In this document: positions 16,474 through 25,098 of the stretch, piece after piece
Layout: each line of letters starts with the position of its first letter
Position numbering within the stretch: the first letter of the stretch is position 1
From: Acidimicrobiales bacterium
GTDB lineage: Bacteria > Actinomycetota > Acidimicrobiia > Acidimicrobiales > SZUA-35
NCBI GenBank assembly: GCA_041394265.1
Contig: JAWKIO010000005.1
Location: 4,340,001 to 4,404,000 of the forward strand
Reading direction: 5' to 3'
Length of the DNA stretch: 64,000 nucleotides
The notes under the pieces: model-generated
Database searches by the model: none
Told to the model about the DNA's origin: nothing
What the model saw: only the letters and a program-made list of their open reading frames with translations
Program-made: the position numbers and the translations under genes

Positions 16474-17100
16474 TCAGTGCGCCGCCACGCCGGCGACGCC
16501 GTAGAGACACATCCGCACGGCGGTGTCGACCACCTCGTCATCGAGCTGGTCGGCGTCGATCAGGTACTGGCGGCCGAGCTCGTCGGTGACGCCGCGGATC
16601 GCGGTGGCGAGCATGTGGACATCGGCGTCGGGGATCAGCCCTTGGGACATCGCTGCGGTCAGATGGCGAGCAGTGTCGGCGATGGTGACCTCACGCCCGC
16701 GCCGGAGTGCGACCGCGAACGTTTCCTCGGTCCACGCAAAACTGATCAACCGCACGATGTCGGCGTGCTCGAAGATCCAGGCCAGCGAGCTGCGGATGCC
16801 GTTCTCGAGCCGCTGGAGCGGATCGTCGGTCTCGACGATGGCCGATTGCTGGGTGCGACGAAGGTCGTAGAGCGCTTCCCTCAGGATCTCGAGGAGCAGC
16901 TCGTCTTTCGAGGGGAAATACCAGTAGAAGACCCCCTTGCCGACGCCGACACCGTCGACGATGTCGGCCACCGAGGTGGGATGGAAGCCGTTTGCTGCGA
17001 ACTGCTCGGTGGCGTAGGCGAGCAGCCGATCACGGCGTTCCTTGCCCCGCGGCGTGAGCCGTCGTCGAGGCGGCGAGGAGGCATCGGCGGCGGAGGACAT
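16474..17100 (-). CDS. TetR family transcriptional regulator
   Basis: 208 residues. The N-terminal helix-turn-helix (about 17-63) reads KERRDRLLAYATEQFAANGF, then TSVADIVDGVGVGKGVFYWYFPSKDELLLEIL, a textbook TetR DNA-binding domain. The C-terminal ligand domain gives no ligand clue, though the sequence style resembles fatty-acid/steroid-type regulators. A palindromic operator at 17122-17139 overlaps its own promoter, implying autorepression. A nearly identical operator sits at the promoter of the acyl-CoA dehydrogenase gene at 36154, suggesting that gene is a target. It is divergent from the ACT-VOC gene. Confidence 0.92.
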   Translation of the reverse strand: MSSAADASSPPRRRLTPRGKERRDRLLAYATEQFAANGFHPTSVADIVDGVGVGKGVFYWYFPSKDELLLEILREALYDLRRTQQSAIVETDDPLQRLENGIRSSLAWIFEHADIVRLISFAWTEETFAVALRRGREVTIADTARHLTAAMSQGLIPDADVHMLATAIRGVTDELGRQYLIDADQLDDEVVDTAVRMCLYGVAGVAAH

Positions 17101-17108
17101 CGAGCGCC

Positions 17109-17114
17109 AGAGTA
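17109..17114 (-). promoter_or_regulatory. -10-like element TACTCT for tetR
   Basis: TACTCT on the minus strand is 8 bp before the ATG at 17100. A TTGACC -35-like hexamer lies 18 bp further upstream and forms one arm of the operator. This is the most complete promoter of the set. Confidence 0.55.
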
Positions 17115-17121
17115 AGAAGAA

Positions 17122-17139
17122 CTTGACCAGGTGGTCAAG
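17122..17139. promoter_or_regulatory. TetR operator CTTGACCAGGTGGTCAAG
   Basis: Two perfect 8-bp arms (CTTGACCA and TGGTCAAG) flank a 2-bp centre. It overlaps the -35 and spacer of the tetR promoter, the usual place for autorepression. A matching site is at 36164-36181. It might also influence the divergent ACT-VOC gene, whose -10 is 115 bp away. Confidence 0.75.
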
Positions 17140-17253
17140 ACATCGGGTCCGGCGACCAGCGGAGATGGGTCATCGTCGGTGTGACAGCATTGCGTCAGAG
17201 ATGTGTAACGACGTCAACACATCGTGATCACGCCGAGCGAACGACGACCGCCC

Positions 17254-17259
17254 TACAGT
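17254..17259 (+). promoter_or_regulatory. -10-like element TACAGT for the ACT-VOC gene
   Basis: TACAGT is 6 bp before the ATG at 17266, which argues for that ATG and against the upstream in-frame start at 17224. Confidence 0.45.
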
Positions 17260-17265
17260 CGGGTC

Positions 17266-17895
17266 ATGTCTGCTCACCTGTTCCGTTGCCGAATGAGTGA
17301 CCGCCCGGGCGCCCTCGGTCAGGTCGCCTCCCGGATCGGGTCCCTCCGCGCCGACATCGTCTCGGTGGCCGTGCACCGCCACAAGGACGGCATCGTCGTC
17401 GACGAGTTCCTCCTGATGCTGCCCGACGAACCGTTTGGCCTCGAGGAAATGCTCGTGGCCGAGATCGAGCAGGTCGACGGGGTGACGGTCGAGAGCCATC
17501 GTCTCGTCGATGACGGTCGGATCAACCTCACCCTCACCAACGTCGTGTGGTTCGAGCTGCTGAGCGACGACTGCGATGCGGCGGCGGCCTTCTACACCGA
17601 GGCCCTTGGATGGCGAACCGAACCCGTCGCCCCCTTCGGCGACGGTGTGTACCACGTGATCTTCCCGAACAACGGGCTCACGCCGGCCGGCGGCCTGGTG
17701 TACAGCGAGAAGGCCGCCCGCGGCTCCGAGGCGGCCGGCGCCGTGGTCTATGTCGAAACTCCCGATCTCGACTCGGCGCTCGCCGCGTTCGAGGCTGCCG
17801 GGGGCTCGGTACGCACCGTCACCAAGGATGACCCCCACAGCTCGGCGGTGGTCGCCGACCCGTGGGGCAATCGGCTCGGTCTCTGGCAGACCTGA
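17266..17895 (+). CDS. ACT domain-VOC (glyoxalase fold) fusion protein
   Basis: 209 residues. Residues 1-75 look like an ACT domain (HLFRCRMSDRPGALGQVASRIG, with the DRPGALGQV turn), a small ligand-sensing fold often binding amino acids. Residues 90-207 are a VOC/glyoxalase module (VVWFELLSDDCDAAAAFYTEALGWRTEP, and VVADPWGNRLGLWQT at the end). The pairing of an amino-acid sensor with a VOC domain is unusual and no enzymatic activity can be assigned. Its stop codon is 4 bp from the convergent glpK stop. Confidence 0.78.
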   Translation: MSAHLFRCRMSDRPGALGQVASRIGSLRADIVSVAVHRHKDGIVVDEFLLMLPDEPFGLEEMLVAEIEQVDGVTVESHRLVDDGRINLTLTNVVWFELLSDDCDAAAAFYTEALGWRTEPVAPFGDGVYHVIFPNNGLTPAGGLVYSEKAARGSEAAGAVVYVETPDLDSALAAFEAAGGSVRTVTKDDPHSSAVVADPWGNRLGLWQT

Positions 17896-17899
17896 CGCC

Positions 17900-19381
17900 T
17901 CAGTCGGCGGTCGCCCACCCCTTGGCGTGTTCGACCGCCTGGAGCCAGCGGGTATGGCGTCGATCTGCGGCGGCGCGATCACTGGTCGGAGCGGCTGTCC
18001 GGTCGACGCCCCAGGCGGCGACGACATCATCGAGCGACGCCCACACGCCCTCGGCCAAGCCGGCGAGGTACGCCGCGCCGAGCGCGGTGGTCTCCTGGTT
18101 GAGGGGGCGGGTGACGTCGATGCCGAGCTGATCGGCCTGGATGTCGAGCAGGAGGTCCATGACCGACGCGCCGCCGTCGACGCGAAGCTCCGCCGGCGGC
18201 CGCCCGGAGGCGGCACCCATGGCGTCGAGCACATCGCGCACCTGGAAGGCCATGGACTCGACGACGGCGCGAGCCAACTCGGCTCGGCCGGTGCCCCGGG
18301 TCAGCCCGACGATCGCCCCACGAGCGTATGGATCCCACCAGGGGCTGCCCAGGCCGGTGAATGCCGGGACGACGTACACATCACCGGTGTCATCGACCGA
18401 GGCGGCGAGTGGCCCGATCTCGGCGGCTTCGTCGATGATGCCCAGACCGTCGCGCAGCCACTGGATCGCAGCACCGGTGACGAAGATCGAACCCTCGTAG
18501 GCGTAGGTGGCGTGCTGGTCGTCGCCGAGCGACCAGGCCACCGTGGTGAGCAGGCCCTCGACCGGCTCGGGACAGCTCGTGCCGACGTTCATCAGGAGGA
18601 AGCTGCCGGTGCCGTAGGTGTTCTTCGCCATGCCGGGTTCGAAGCAGGCCTGTCCGAACAGCGCAGCCTGCTGGTCACCGGCGACCCCGCTGATGGGGAC
18701 ACCGGCACCCAGTTTTGTGGTGTCGGCGGTGACACCGAACCGGCCGCTGGTCGGCCGCACCTCTGGCAGGGCCGACCGGGGGACGCCGAACAGCGCACAG
18801 AGCTCGTCGGACCAGTCCAGGTGGCGAATGTCGAACAGCATGGTGCGGGCGGCGTTCGACGGTTCGGTCGCGAACACGGCGCCATCGGTCAGCTTCCACA
18901 TCAACCAGGTGTCGATCGTGCCGAGCGCAAGGTGCTCATCGGACTCGACGCCGCCCTCGGTCAGGAGCCACTCCATCTTCGAGGCCGAGAAGTACGGGTC
19001 GAGGACGAGGCCGGTGCGGTTGCGAACGAGCGGAAGATGGCCCGCGGCCTCGAGCGCCCGGCATCGGTCGGCCGTTCGCCGGTCCTGCCAGACGATGGCC
19101 CGATGTCGCGGTGCACCCGTTCGCCGGTCCCACGCCACGACGGTCTCGCGCTGGTTCGTGATGCCGATGGCGGCGACGGGTTCGACGAGTTCGGGAACGA
19201 GGTCGTCGATGCAGCCGGCCATCGCCTCCCAGATCTCGTCGGCGTCGTGCTCGACCCATCCTGGCTTCGGGAAATGCTGGGTGAATTCCCGGTACCGCAG
19301 GGCGACGATGTTGCCGCCCTGATCGACCGCCATCGCCCGAACGCCCGTGGTTCCGGCATCGAGTGAGATCACGAGTGACAT
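17900..19381 (-). CDS. glpK: Glycerol kinase
   Basis: 493 residues, the normal length. FGGY-kinase landmarks: ISLDAGTTGVRAMAVD at the N terminus (phosphate-binding loop), ITNQRETVVAWDRRTG (Arg-Glu pair contacting glycerol), FSASKMEWLL, GVAGDQQAALFGQ, KNTYGTGSFLLMN, and the C-terminal VDGGASVMDLLLDIQADQL. It phosphorylates glycerol to glycerol-3-phosphate. GGAGGA precedes the ATG at 19381. It is divergent from pfkA over 211 bp. No glpF or glpD is adjacent. Another FGGY sugar kinase is a minor possibility. Confidence 0.93.
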   Translation of the reverse strand: MSLVISLDAGTTGVRAMAVDQGGNIVALRYREFTQHFPKPGWVEHDADEIWEAMAGCIDDLVPELVEPVAAIGITNQRETVVAWDRRTGAPRHRAIVWQDRRTADRCRALEAAGHLPLVRNRTGLVLDPYFSASKMEWLLTEGGVESDEHLALGTIDTWLMWKLTDGAVFATEPSNAARTMLFDIRHLDWSDELCALFGVPRSALPEVRPTSGRFGVTADTTKLGAGVPISGVAGDQQAALFGQACFEPGMAKNTYGTGSFLLMNVGTSCPEPVEGLLTTVAWSLGDDQHATYAYEGSIFVTGAAIQWLRDGLGIIDEAAEIGPLAASVDDTGDVYVVPAFTGLGSPWWDPYARGAIVGLTRGTGRAELARAVVESMAFQVRDVLDAMGAASGRPPAELRVDGGASVMDLLLDIQADQLGIDVTRPLNQETTALGAAYLAGLAEGVWASLDDVVAAWGVDRTAAPTSDRAAADRRHTRWLQAVEHAKGWATAD

Positions 19382-19592
19382 GGTGGTTCCTCCGGTCGCG
19401 AGCTGTCAGCAGCCAAGTCTGCCATGGTCAGGCGGCCGTCGACCGAGCCGATGCCGTCGGCGATGGGGAGCACGGCTCGGCCCCGTAGGCTGTCGGAGGA
19501 GTCGATCCACTTCGCCCCTTCGACAGCGTGGTCATGCAGGGCATCTCTCAACCCGAAACACGACCATCTGAAAGCTGCGGAGGTACGCGCGT

Positions 19593-20621
19593 ATGCGAGT
19601 CGGCATCCTGACCGGCGGGGGCGATTGCCCGGGACTGAATGCGGTGATCCGCGCCGTGGTGCGCAAGGGTGAGCAGGTCTATGGCGACGAGCTCATCGGC
19701 TTCCACGATGGCTACCGGGGCGTGATGGACCGTGAGTACGAGATGCTCGACATCAACGCGCTTCGTGGCACGCTCCCACGTGGCGGCACGATCCTCGGCA
19801 CCAGTCGCGAGAACCCGTTCACCTTCGACGACGGCGTCGAACGTGTCTTGAGCTGCATCTCGGATCTCGGTATCGATGCGCTGGTGGCCATCGGCGGCGA
19901 AGGCACCCTGTCGTGCTCGAACGAGTTCTACAAGCTTGGTGTGCCGATCGTCGGCGTACCGAAGACCATCGACAATGACATCGACATCACCGAGCGCACC
20001 TTCGGATTCGACACGGCGGTTTCGATTGCCACCGAGGCCATCGATCGACTGCACACCACGGCCGAGAGCCACAACCGCGTGATGGTGGTCGAGGTGATGG
20101 GGCGCCACGTCGGACACATCGCCACGTGGGCCGGGCTCGCCGGCGGCGCCACACTCACCCTGATCCCCGAGGAACCCTTCGACATCGATGAGGTGTGTGC
20201 GTCGCTGTCCCGCCGCCATCTGAATGGTCGCTACGCCTCGATCGTCGTGGTCGCCGAGGGTGCGAAGCCGATCCCCGGCACCTTCGACCTCCCCGCCGAC
20301 GAGTACGACGACTACGGCCACATCCGTCTGGGCGGCATCGCCAACCGAGTGGCGACCGAGATCGAGAAGCGAACCGGCTTCGAGACTCGGGTCACCATCC
20401 TCGGCCACGTGCAGCGTGGTGGCTCACCCACCGCGATGGACCGCGTCCTGTCGAGCCGCTTCGGTATCGCCGCGATCGAAGCCGTCCACGATGGTGCGTT
20501 CGGCCAGATGGTGGCCATCCAGGCCGACACCATCGTCAGGGTCCCGCTGGCGGAAGCCGTTCGTGATCTCAAGCCGGTCAGCCCTCAGATGTGGGCAACC
20601 GCCAAAGAGTTCTTCGCCTGA
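19593..20621 (+). CDS. pfkA: 6-phosphofructokinase (group III actinobacterial type, probably ATP-dependent)
   Basis: 342 residues. Motifs: GGDCPGLNAVIR, GGEGT (residues 101-105), PKTIDND (about 123-129, with catalytic Asp in TIDND), EVMGRHVGHIA and GHVQRGGSPTA. The cosubstrate positions are Gly104 and Lys124. From established work on this family, Asp104 with Lys124 marks pyrophosphate enzymes and Gly104 permits ATP; the Gly104/Lys124 pair matches the ATP-dependent actinobacterial type. GGAGG precedes the ATG. It is convergent with the lpqB-like gene. It provides the committed glycolytic step and is divergently arranged with glpK. Confidence 0.92.
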   Translation: MRVGILTGGGDCPGLNAVIRAVVRKGEQVYGDELIGFHDGYRGVMDREYEMLDINALRGTLPRGGTILGTSRENPFTFDDGVERVLSCISDLGIDALVAIGGEGTLSCSNEFYKLGVPIVGVPKTIDNDIDITERTFGFDTAVSIATEAIDRLHTTAESHNRVMVVEVMGRHVGHIATWAGLAGGATLTLIPEEPFDIDEVCASLSRRHLNGRYASIVVVAEGAKPIPGTFDLPADEYDDYGHIRLGGIANRVATEIEKRTGFETRVTILGHVQRGGSPTAMDRVLSSRFGIAAIEAVHDGAFGQMVAIQADTIVRVPLAEAVRDLKPVSPQMWATAKEFFA

Positions 20622-20653
20622 CCCGAGACGCCCGACTCGTTCGAGCAACCGCT

Positions 20654-21325
20654 TCAACCGGTCGAGGTACTGCTCGAGTCGGGAGCGTCGGGTGGGAGGT
20701 CGGGCGTCGCACAGTCGTCGAAGTTCTCGCGCCTCGCCGGTCCTTCGATCGACTCGGAGTTGCGGCCGACGAGGCCGATGGGTTCCGGTTGGGCGTCACG
20801 GACGACCAGACCATCGATGGCGTCGAACTCGGTGAGCGTGCACACCAACTCCTCGGCGGCGTTGGCCTTGTTGGGCAGCTCGCGGAAGCCGGTGCCGGAC
20901 ACGACCACGGTCACGATGCCCTCGACCGGTCCCTCGATGATCGGGTTCAGCTCGGCGTCCTTCAGGCCGGCGTTCGGACCGAAGAACTCGACGCCCTCGG
21001 TCTCGGCCACCTCGGACTCGACGGGACCGCCGATCAGCTCCTGCAGCGCCTCCTGTGGGGTCGGTGGCGTGGAGCGGAGGCGAACCTTGCGGATCAGGCG
21101 ACCACCCTGGTCGCTCTCGTGCCAGTACAGCACCAGCTCGTACGGGGCGTCGTCGACAACGGCGGCCGGGGCCGTGGTGGTCGTGGTGGTCACCGCGAGC
21201 AGGTCCTCGGGGAGGTCATCGATGGCCTGGGCCTGGTCTTGCTCGGGGAGTCCGCACGATGCGGCCACGACCGCGGCGGTCGAGACGATCATTATCAGGA
21301 GCGGCATCGGTCGAAACGGGGTCAC
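20654..21325 (-). CDS. GerMN-domain lipoprotein, short LpqB-like
   Basis: 223 residues. The signal sequence ends in a lipobox-like AASC (Cys24), followed by a Thr-rich linker. The central GerMN domain (about 60-180: YELVLYWHESDQGGRLIRKVRL, TPQEALQELIGGP) is the module found in sporulation GerM and in LpqB. Mycobacterial LpqB is far longer and carries a C-terminal propeller-like region that is absent here. GTG 21325 overlaps the upstream mtrB stop by 4 bp, so it is the third gene of an mtrA-mtrB-lpqB operon. LpqB is known to modulate MtrB. Confidence 0.82.
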   Translation of the reverse strand: MTPFRPMPLLIMIVSTAAVVAASCGLPEQDQAQAIDDLPEDLLAVTTTTTTAPAAVVDDAPYELVLYWHESDQGGRLIRKVRLRSTPPTPQEALQELIGGPVESEVAETEGVEFFGPNAGLKDAELNPIIEGPVEGIVTVVVSGTGFRELPNKANAAEELVCTLTEFDAIDGLVVRDAQPEPIGLVGRNSESIEGPARRENFDDCATPDLPPDAPDSSSTSTG

Positions 21326-23046
21326 GTCGCCATCTCCTCATCACCCATCTCGGTGTCGTCGATCGGCATGTCGATCACGAACCGGGCTCCGGGCAGGCCA
21401 TCGGGCCGATCGGTGACCCAGACCGTGCCATCGTGCATACGAATGTGTTCCTTCACCAACGACAGGCCGAGACCCACGCCCTTGGCGATGTCGCGTCGGC
21501 CGGCGTCGGCACCGGCTCGGGTGAAGCGATCGAAGATCCGGACCCGATCGGCGAGCTGCACTCCGGGACCCTCGTCATCGACGTAGATGTGCACTCGGTC
21601 GTCGTGTCGGGCAAACGAGATGGCGGTGGCCCCGCCTGCATACTTGATGGCGTTGTCGATGAGGTTGGTGATGGCCTGGGCCATCCGGCGCTTGTCGACG
21701 TCGATCATGAGGTCGGCGTCGGGGATCGCACAGGTGACATTGATGCCGGCCGCTCGTGACTGGGCGATGACGAACCGGAGGAACTCTCGGACGTACACCG
21801 GCGAACGGTCGAGTTGGACCGCACCCACGTCCATCCGGGAGATTTCGAGGAGGTCCTCGACGAGTCGACGGAAGCGCCGAAGATCCTTGCCCAGCAGGTC
21901 GACGGCTTGCTGGGCCGGCGCCGGCAGGTCCTTGCGGCGACCTTCCAGCACGCCGACCGAAGCCGTGAGGGTCATGAGCGGCGAGCGGAGCTCGTGGCTC
22001 ACGTCGGAGGCGAACTGTTCGTCTCGCTCGATCCGGGCCTGCAGGGCCTCGACCATCTGGTTGAACGACGTGGTGAGTTTGGAGAGGTCGGGGTCGATCT
22101 GGTCGTCGAGGCGGGTCTCGAAGTCGCCGCCCGAGATGGCTTGTGCGGCGGCCGACACCCGGTTGAGCGGCTGCACGGCTCGGTAGGCGGAGTAGTAGCC
22201 AAGCCCGGCGCCGCCGATGCTGGCTGCCAGGGCCACGCCGAACAGGATGTTGCGGAGGGAGTTGAGTGTGCCTTGCAGGTCGGTGAGCGGCACGAGCTCG
22301 AAGTACTCGGCGTCGTATTCGGGGAGCTGGATCCCGAGCGCCAACTGGGGGTCACCGCCGGTGCTGTCGAACCGCCGCCGGGCTGGCTCGCCGGCCTCGA
22401 CCATCGACCGTAGGTCGTCGGGAATCGAGGTGGGTTGCAGACCGCTCAGCGAGAACGGCCGAACGCCGCCTCCATCGCTGCCGGGTGGGAGGACGAGGAG
22501 CGAGGCGGCACCGTTCGGGCGCTGGAGGCCGTTGAGGATGACGCTGATGGGGTCCTGCGGGGTCGGGGGGACATCGATGACCGGAGTCTCGCCCACCGGG
22601 GTCGGCACGGCACCGAACGTTTCGCCCAACAAGCTGCTCATGGTGGCCGAGTTCGGCAGCGTGGTCGGCGGGGTCAATTCCTTGTCGACGGCGGGAATGT
22701 TCGACGGCAACCACGTCGTGGTGGTGGCGGGGAAGAAGCGGGTCGTCGACGGTGCCAGCGTGGTCGGTACCGACACCGCCGGCACGTCGGTGTCATCCTC
22801 GACCGCGGCATCGTCCTGGACGACCGAGGTCTGGTCGTCGGAGATCTCTGCGACCTGTAGGCCACGTCGAAGGTCACGGATGTTGCGGAAGAATTGGGAC
22901 TGGGCCGTGCGCTCGGTTTCGCTGAGCAGGCGACGCTGCGTCAGCAGGAAGCTCGACGCCGCCACGGTCGACGACAGCAGCAGCGCGCCCAGGGCGTAGA
23001 TGAGCGTGACTCGGGCCCGTAGACCGAGCCGTCGTCGGGAGATCAT
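21322..23046 (-). CDS. mtrB: Sensor histidine kinase, MtrB-like
   Basis: 574 residues. Two TM helices (about 13-36 and 266-290) bracket an extracytoplasmic domain whose first part (70-165) is unusually rich in Pro, Thr and Val. HAMP spans about 287-340; the HisKA phospho-acceptor is His351 in DVSHELRSPL; the ATPase has NLIDNAIKYAGG and GVGLGLSLVKEH. It pairs with the MtrA-like regulator 19 bp upstream and overlaps the lpqB-like gene. In actinobacteria MtrAB controls cell-wall metabolism and division. The gene order is the main reason for choosing MtrB over other OmpR-family kinases. Confidence 0.9.
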   Translation of the reverse strand: MISRRRLGLRARVTLIYALGALLLSSTVAASSFLLTQRRLLSETERTAQSQFFRNIRDLRRGLQVAEISDDQTSVVQDDAAVEDDTDVPAVSVPTTLAPSTTRFFPATTTTWLPSNIPAVDKELTPPTTLPNSATMSSLLGETFGAVPTPVGETPVIDVPPTPQDPISVILNGLQRPNGAASLLVLPPGSDGGGVRPFSLSGLQPTSIPDDLRSMVEAGEPARRRFDSTGGDPQLALGIQLPEYDAEYFELVPLTDLQGTLNSLRNILFGVALAASIGGAGLGYYSAYRAVQPLNRVSAAAQAISGGDFETRLDDQIDPDLSKLTTSFNQMVEALQARIERDEQFASDVSHELRSPLMTLTASVGVLEGRRKDLPAPAQQAVDLLGKDLRRFRRLVEDLLEISRMDVGAVQLDRSPVYVREFLRFVIAQSRAAGINVTCAIPDADLMIDVDKRRMAQAITNLIDNAIKYAGGATAISFARHDDRVHIYVDDEGPGVQLADRVRIFDRFTRAGADAGRRDIAKGVGLGLSLVKEHIRMHDGTVWVTDRPDGLPGARFVIDMPIDDTEMGDEEMAT

Positions 23047-23065
23047 CGGGCCTCGGCGAGCATCC

Positions 23066-23749
23066 TCACGGCTGCAACTTGTAGCCGAGGCCTCGGGAGG
23101 TCACGACGTACCGAGGGCTGGCGGGGTCGGTCTCGACCTTGGTGCGCAGGCGCCGCACGTGCACGTCGACGAGCCTGCCGTCGCCGAAATAGTCGTATCC
23201 CCACACTCGTTCGAGCAGGACCTCGCGGCTGAAGACCTTGCCGGGCTGACTGGCCAGCTCGACGAGGAGCTTGAATTCGGTCTTCGTGAGGTGCAGTTCT
23301 TCACCTGCCTTGAGCACCATGCCCTCATCGGGACTGATCTCGAGATCGCCGACCTTGATGCGGTCGAGGCTGCCGTTGTCGGACGAGCGGACCCGACGAA
23401 GCAGGGCACGGATGCGAGCGGACAGCTCCTTGGGCGCGAACGGCTTGGTGAGATAGTCGTCGGCGCCGGCTTCGAGACCGGCGACGACATCGTGGGTGTC
23501 ATCGCGGGCGGTGACCATGATGATCGGCACATCGCTCGACCGACGGATCGACCGGCACACCTCGAACCCGTCCATGCCGGGCAGCATGATGTCGATCAGG
23601 ACGACGTCGGCGGTGTTGGCGGCAAAGGCGTCGAGCGCTCGCTCGCCGGTGTCGGCCTCGTCGACGCTCCAGCCCTCGTCCTCGAGTGCCAGTTTGACGG
23701 CCTGACGAATGCGATCGTCGTCTTCTACGGTCAGGATGCGAGTGCCCAC
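23066..23749 (-). CDS. mtrA: OmpR-family response regulator, MtrA-like
   Basis: 227 residues. The receiver domain has the acidic pair EDDD (about 9-12), the phospho-acceptor Asp53 (LIDIMLPGMDG) and Lys in TKPFAPKEL. The C-terminal winged helix (about 135-225) includes EVLLERVWGYDYFGDGRLVDVHVRRLRTKVE. These features and the mtrB-lpqB genes after it identify the MtrA position. GTG 23749 is the start. It is separated from suhB upstream by 37 bp and may have its own promoter in that gap. Confidence 0.93.
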   Translation of the reverse strand: MGTRILTVEDDDRIRQAVKLALEDEGWSVDEADTGERALDAFAANTADVVLIDIMLPGMDGFEVCRSIRRSSDVPIIMVTARDDTHDVVAGLEAGADDYLTKPFAPKELSARIRALLRRVRSSDNGSLDRIKVGDLEISPDEGMVLKAGEELHLTKTEFKLLVELASQPGKVFSREVLLERVWGYDYFGDGRLVDVHVRRLRTKVETDPASPRYVVTSRGLGYKLQP

Positions 23750-23786
23750 AGCGCAAATGGTGCCCGAAATCTCTACCAGATGCGGG

Positions 23787-24602
23787 TCATACCGCCAGAT
23801 TGCCCAACTCGGCGTCGTACGCCGACTGCAGCAGGTGCTGCAGTCGGGCGTGGATGGTCGGAGGCGTAGCGAGGGTCATCGCCTTGGACGGTGACCCGCC
23901 GTGGAGATCGGTCACGACGGCGCCTGCCTCCGCTGCGATCAAGGCACCGGCAGCGGCGTCCCAGGCGTTGAGGCCGGTCTCCCAGTAGCCATCGGTGCGA
24001 CCGGCGCCCACATAGGCCAGGTCGAGGGCGGCCGACCCGAGTCGGCGGATGTTGCCGAGCGCTGGCAGAACGTGGACGAGCACCTTGGCCTGCAGGAGGC
24101 GCTGGTCTGCCCCGTAGCCGAAGCCGGTGGCGATCACGCACTGGTCGAGTTCGGTCCGTTCGCTGCAGCGCAGTTCGTTGCCGTTCATCGTGGCCCCGCC
24201 ACCGAGTGAGGCGGCGAACAGCTCGTCGGCCTTCGGGTCGAACACGACACCAGCCACCACCACGCCGTCGGCCTCGGCGGCGATCGAGATCGTGTAGCCC
24301 GGCAGGTCGTAGACGTAGTTCGAGGTGCCATCGATCGGATCGATGATCCAGCGCACACCGCTGGTGCCCTCGATGTCGGCGCCCTCTTCACCAAGGACGG
24401 CGTCGTCGGGGCGGTTGGCGAGAATGCCGTCGACGATCAGCGACTCCGCTGCTCGGTCGGCGGCGGTGACGAGATCGCTGACCGAACTCTTCGAGTCGGG
24501 GGTGAGGCGCGCGCTTGCTCGCATATCGAGCGTCAGTCGACCGGCGGCGCGGGCCAGCTCGGTGGCGAGCCGAAGCAAGTCGGCGGGATCAGGTGCGGTC
24601 AT
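23787..24602 (-). CDS. suhB: Inositol monophosphatase family protein (SuhB-like)
   Basis: 271 residues. Metal-binding motifs are intact: GEEGADIEG (Glu), WIIDPIDGTSNYVYDLPGY (DPIDGT) and the C-terminal WDAAAGALIAAEAGAVVTDLHGG. Members dephosphorylate myo-inositol-1-phosphate or related sugar phosphates such as histidinol phosphate. In actinobacteria inositol is needed for mycothiol and phosphatidylinositol; the window also holds a mycothiol-type protein and a PimB-like enzyme. ATG 24602 overlaps the upstream gene by 14 bp. Confidence 0.88.
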   Translation of the reverse strand: MTAPDPADLLRLATELARAAGRLTLDMRASARLTPDSKSSVSDLVTAADRAAESLIVDGILANRPDDAVLGEEGADIEGTSGVRWIIDPIDGTSNYVYDLPGYTISIAAEADGVVVAGVVFDPKADELFAASLGGGATMNGNELRCSERTELDQCVIATGFGYGADQRLLQAKVLVHVLPALGNIRRLGSAALDLAYVGAGRTDGYWETGLNAWDAAAGALIAAEAGAVVTDLHGGSPSKAMTLATPPTIHARLQHLLQSAYDAELGNLAV

Positions 24603-25026
24603 CGGTTCCGTCCTCGGATGGTGGCTCGCGGGTCGGCTCATTGCCGCGTCGGGAGGCCGCTCGCTCCGGATGCTTGACCTCGGTCCACTCGTTCATCGCC
24701 CGCAGGGTCAACGAGGTGACGACACCGAGACCGACCGCACCACCGACGCCGAAGAGCAGCGCGCCCAGCGCCGACCAGTTGGCCGACCCGGTGAAGAGGT
24801 CGAGCACGCCGTAGCCGATGAGGGCACCGAGAAGACCGCCGAGCAGGATCGCGGCGAAGGCCAGCCAGCGGGCAGCAACCGGTGGGTCGGCCCGCAGCGG
24901 GGTCGGGGCGACCAGATCCTGGTAGGGGAGCAGGTCGCCGTCGCCGCCCCGTCGAGGTTGGAGCGAGGCACCGCCCGGCGCTGCAGTTGGGTCCTCGTCG
25001 GGTACTGACCCGTCACGCTGGTTCAT
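24589..25026 (-). CDS. Small membrane protein of unknown function, two TM helices
   Basis: 145 residues. An acidic/Arg-rich N-terminal 45 residues is followed by two hydrophobic segments (about 54-80 and 88-110), the first Gly-rich (LLGGLLGALIGYGVLDLFTG). The C-terminal tail is charged (HPERAASRRGNEP). No family recognised. ATG 25026 is supported by a TACCCT hexamer 8 bp upstream. It overlaps suhB, so the two are co-transcribed. Confidence 0.6.
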   Translation of the reverse strand: MNQRDGSVPDEDPTAAPGGASLQPRRGGDGDLLPYQDLVAPTPLRADPPVAARWLAFAAILLGGLLGALIGYGVLDLFTGSANWSALGALLFGVGGAVGLGVVTSLTLRAMNEWTEVKHPERAASRRGNEPTREPPSEDGTDDRT

Positions 25027-25034
25027 CAGGTCCG

Positions 25035-25040
25035 AGGGTA
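25035..25040 (-). promoter_or_regulatory. -10-like element TACCCT for the small membrane protein/suhB operon
   Basis: TACCCT on the minus strand lies 8 bp upstream of the ATG at 25026, with no Shine-Dalgarno sequence. It is divergent from the Nudix gene. Confidence 0.45.
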
Positions 25041-25098
25041 GAGGCGAACGATCGACGACGAGTACCACCAGGCAGCCAGATCTGGAATGCTGTGCCGT

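Noticed and set aside
20631..20683. Inverted repeat CCCGACTCG/CGAGTCGGG between pfkA and the lpqB-like gene as a terminator
   Set aside because: The loop is about 35 bases and one arm lies in the lpqB-like coding region, so it is too loose to call.
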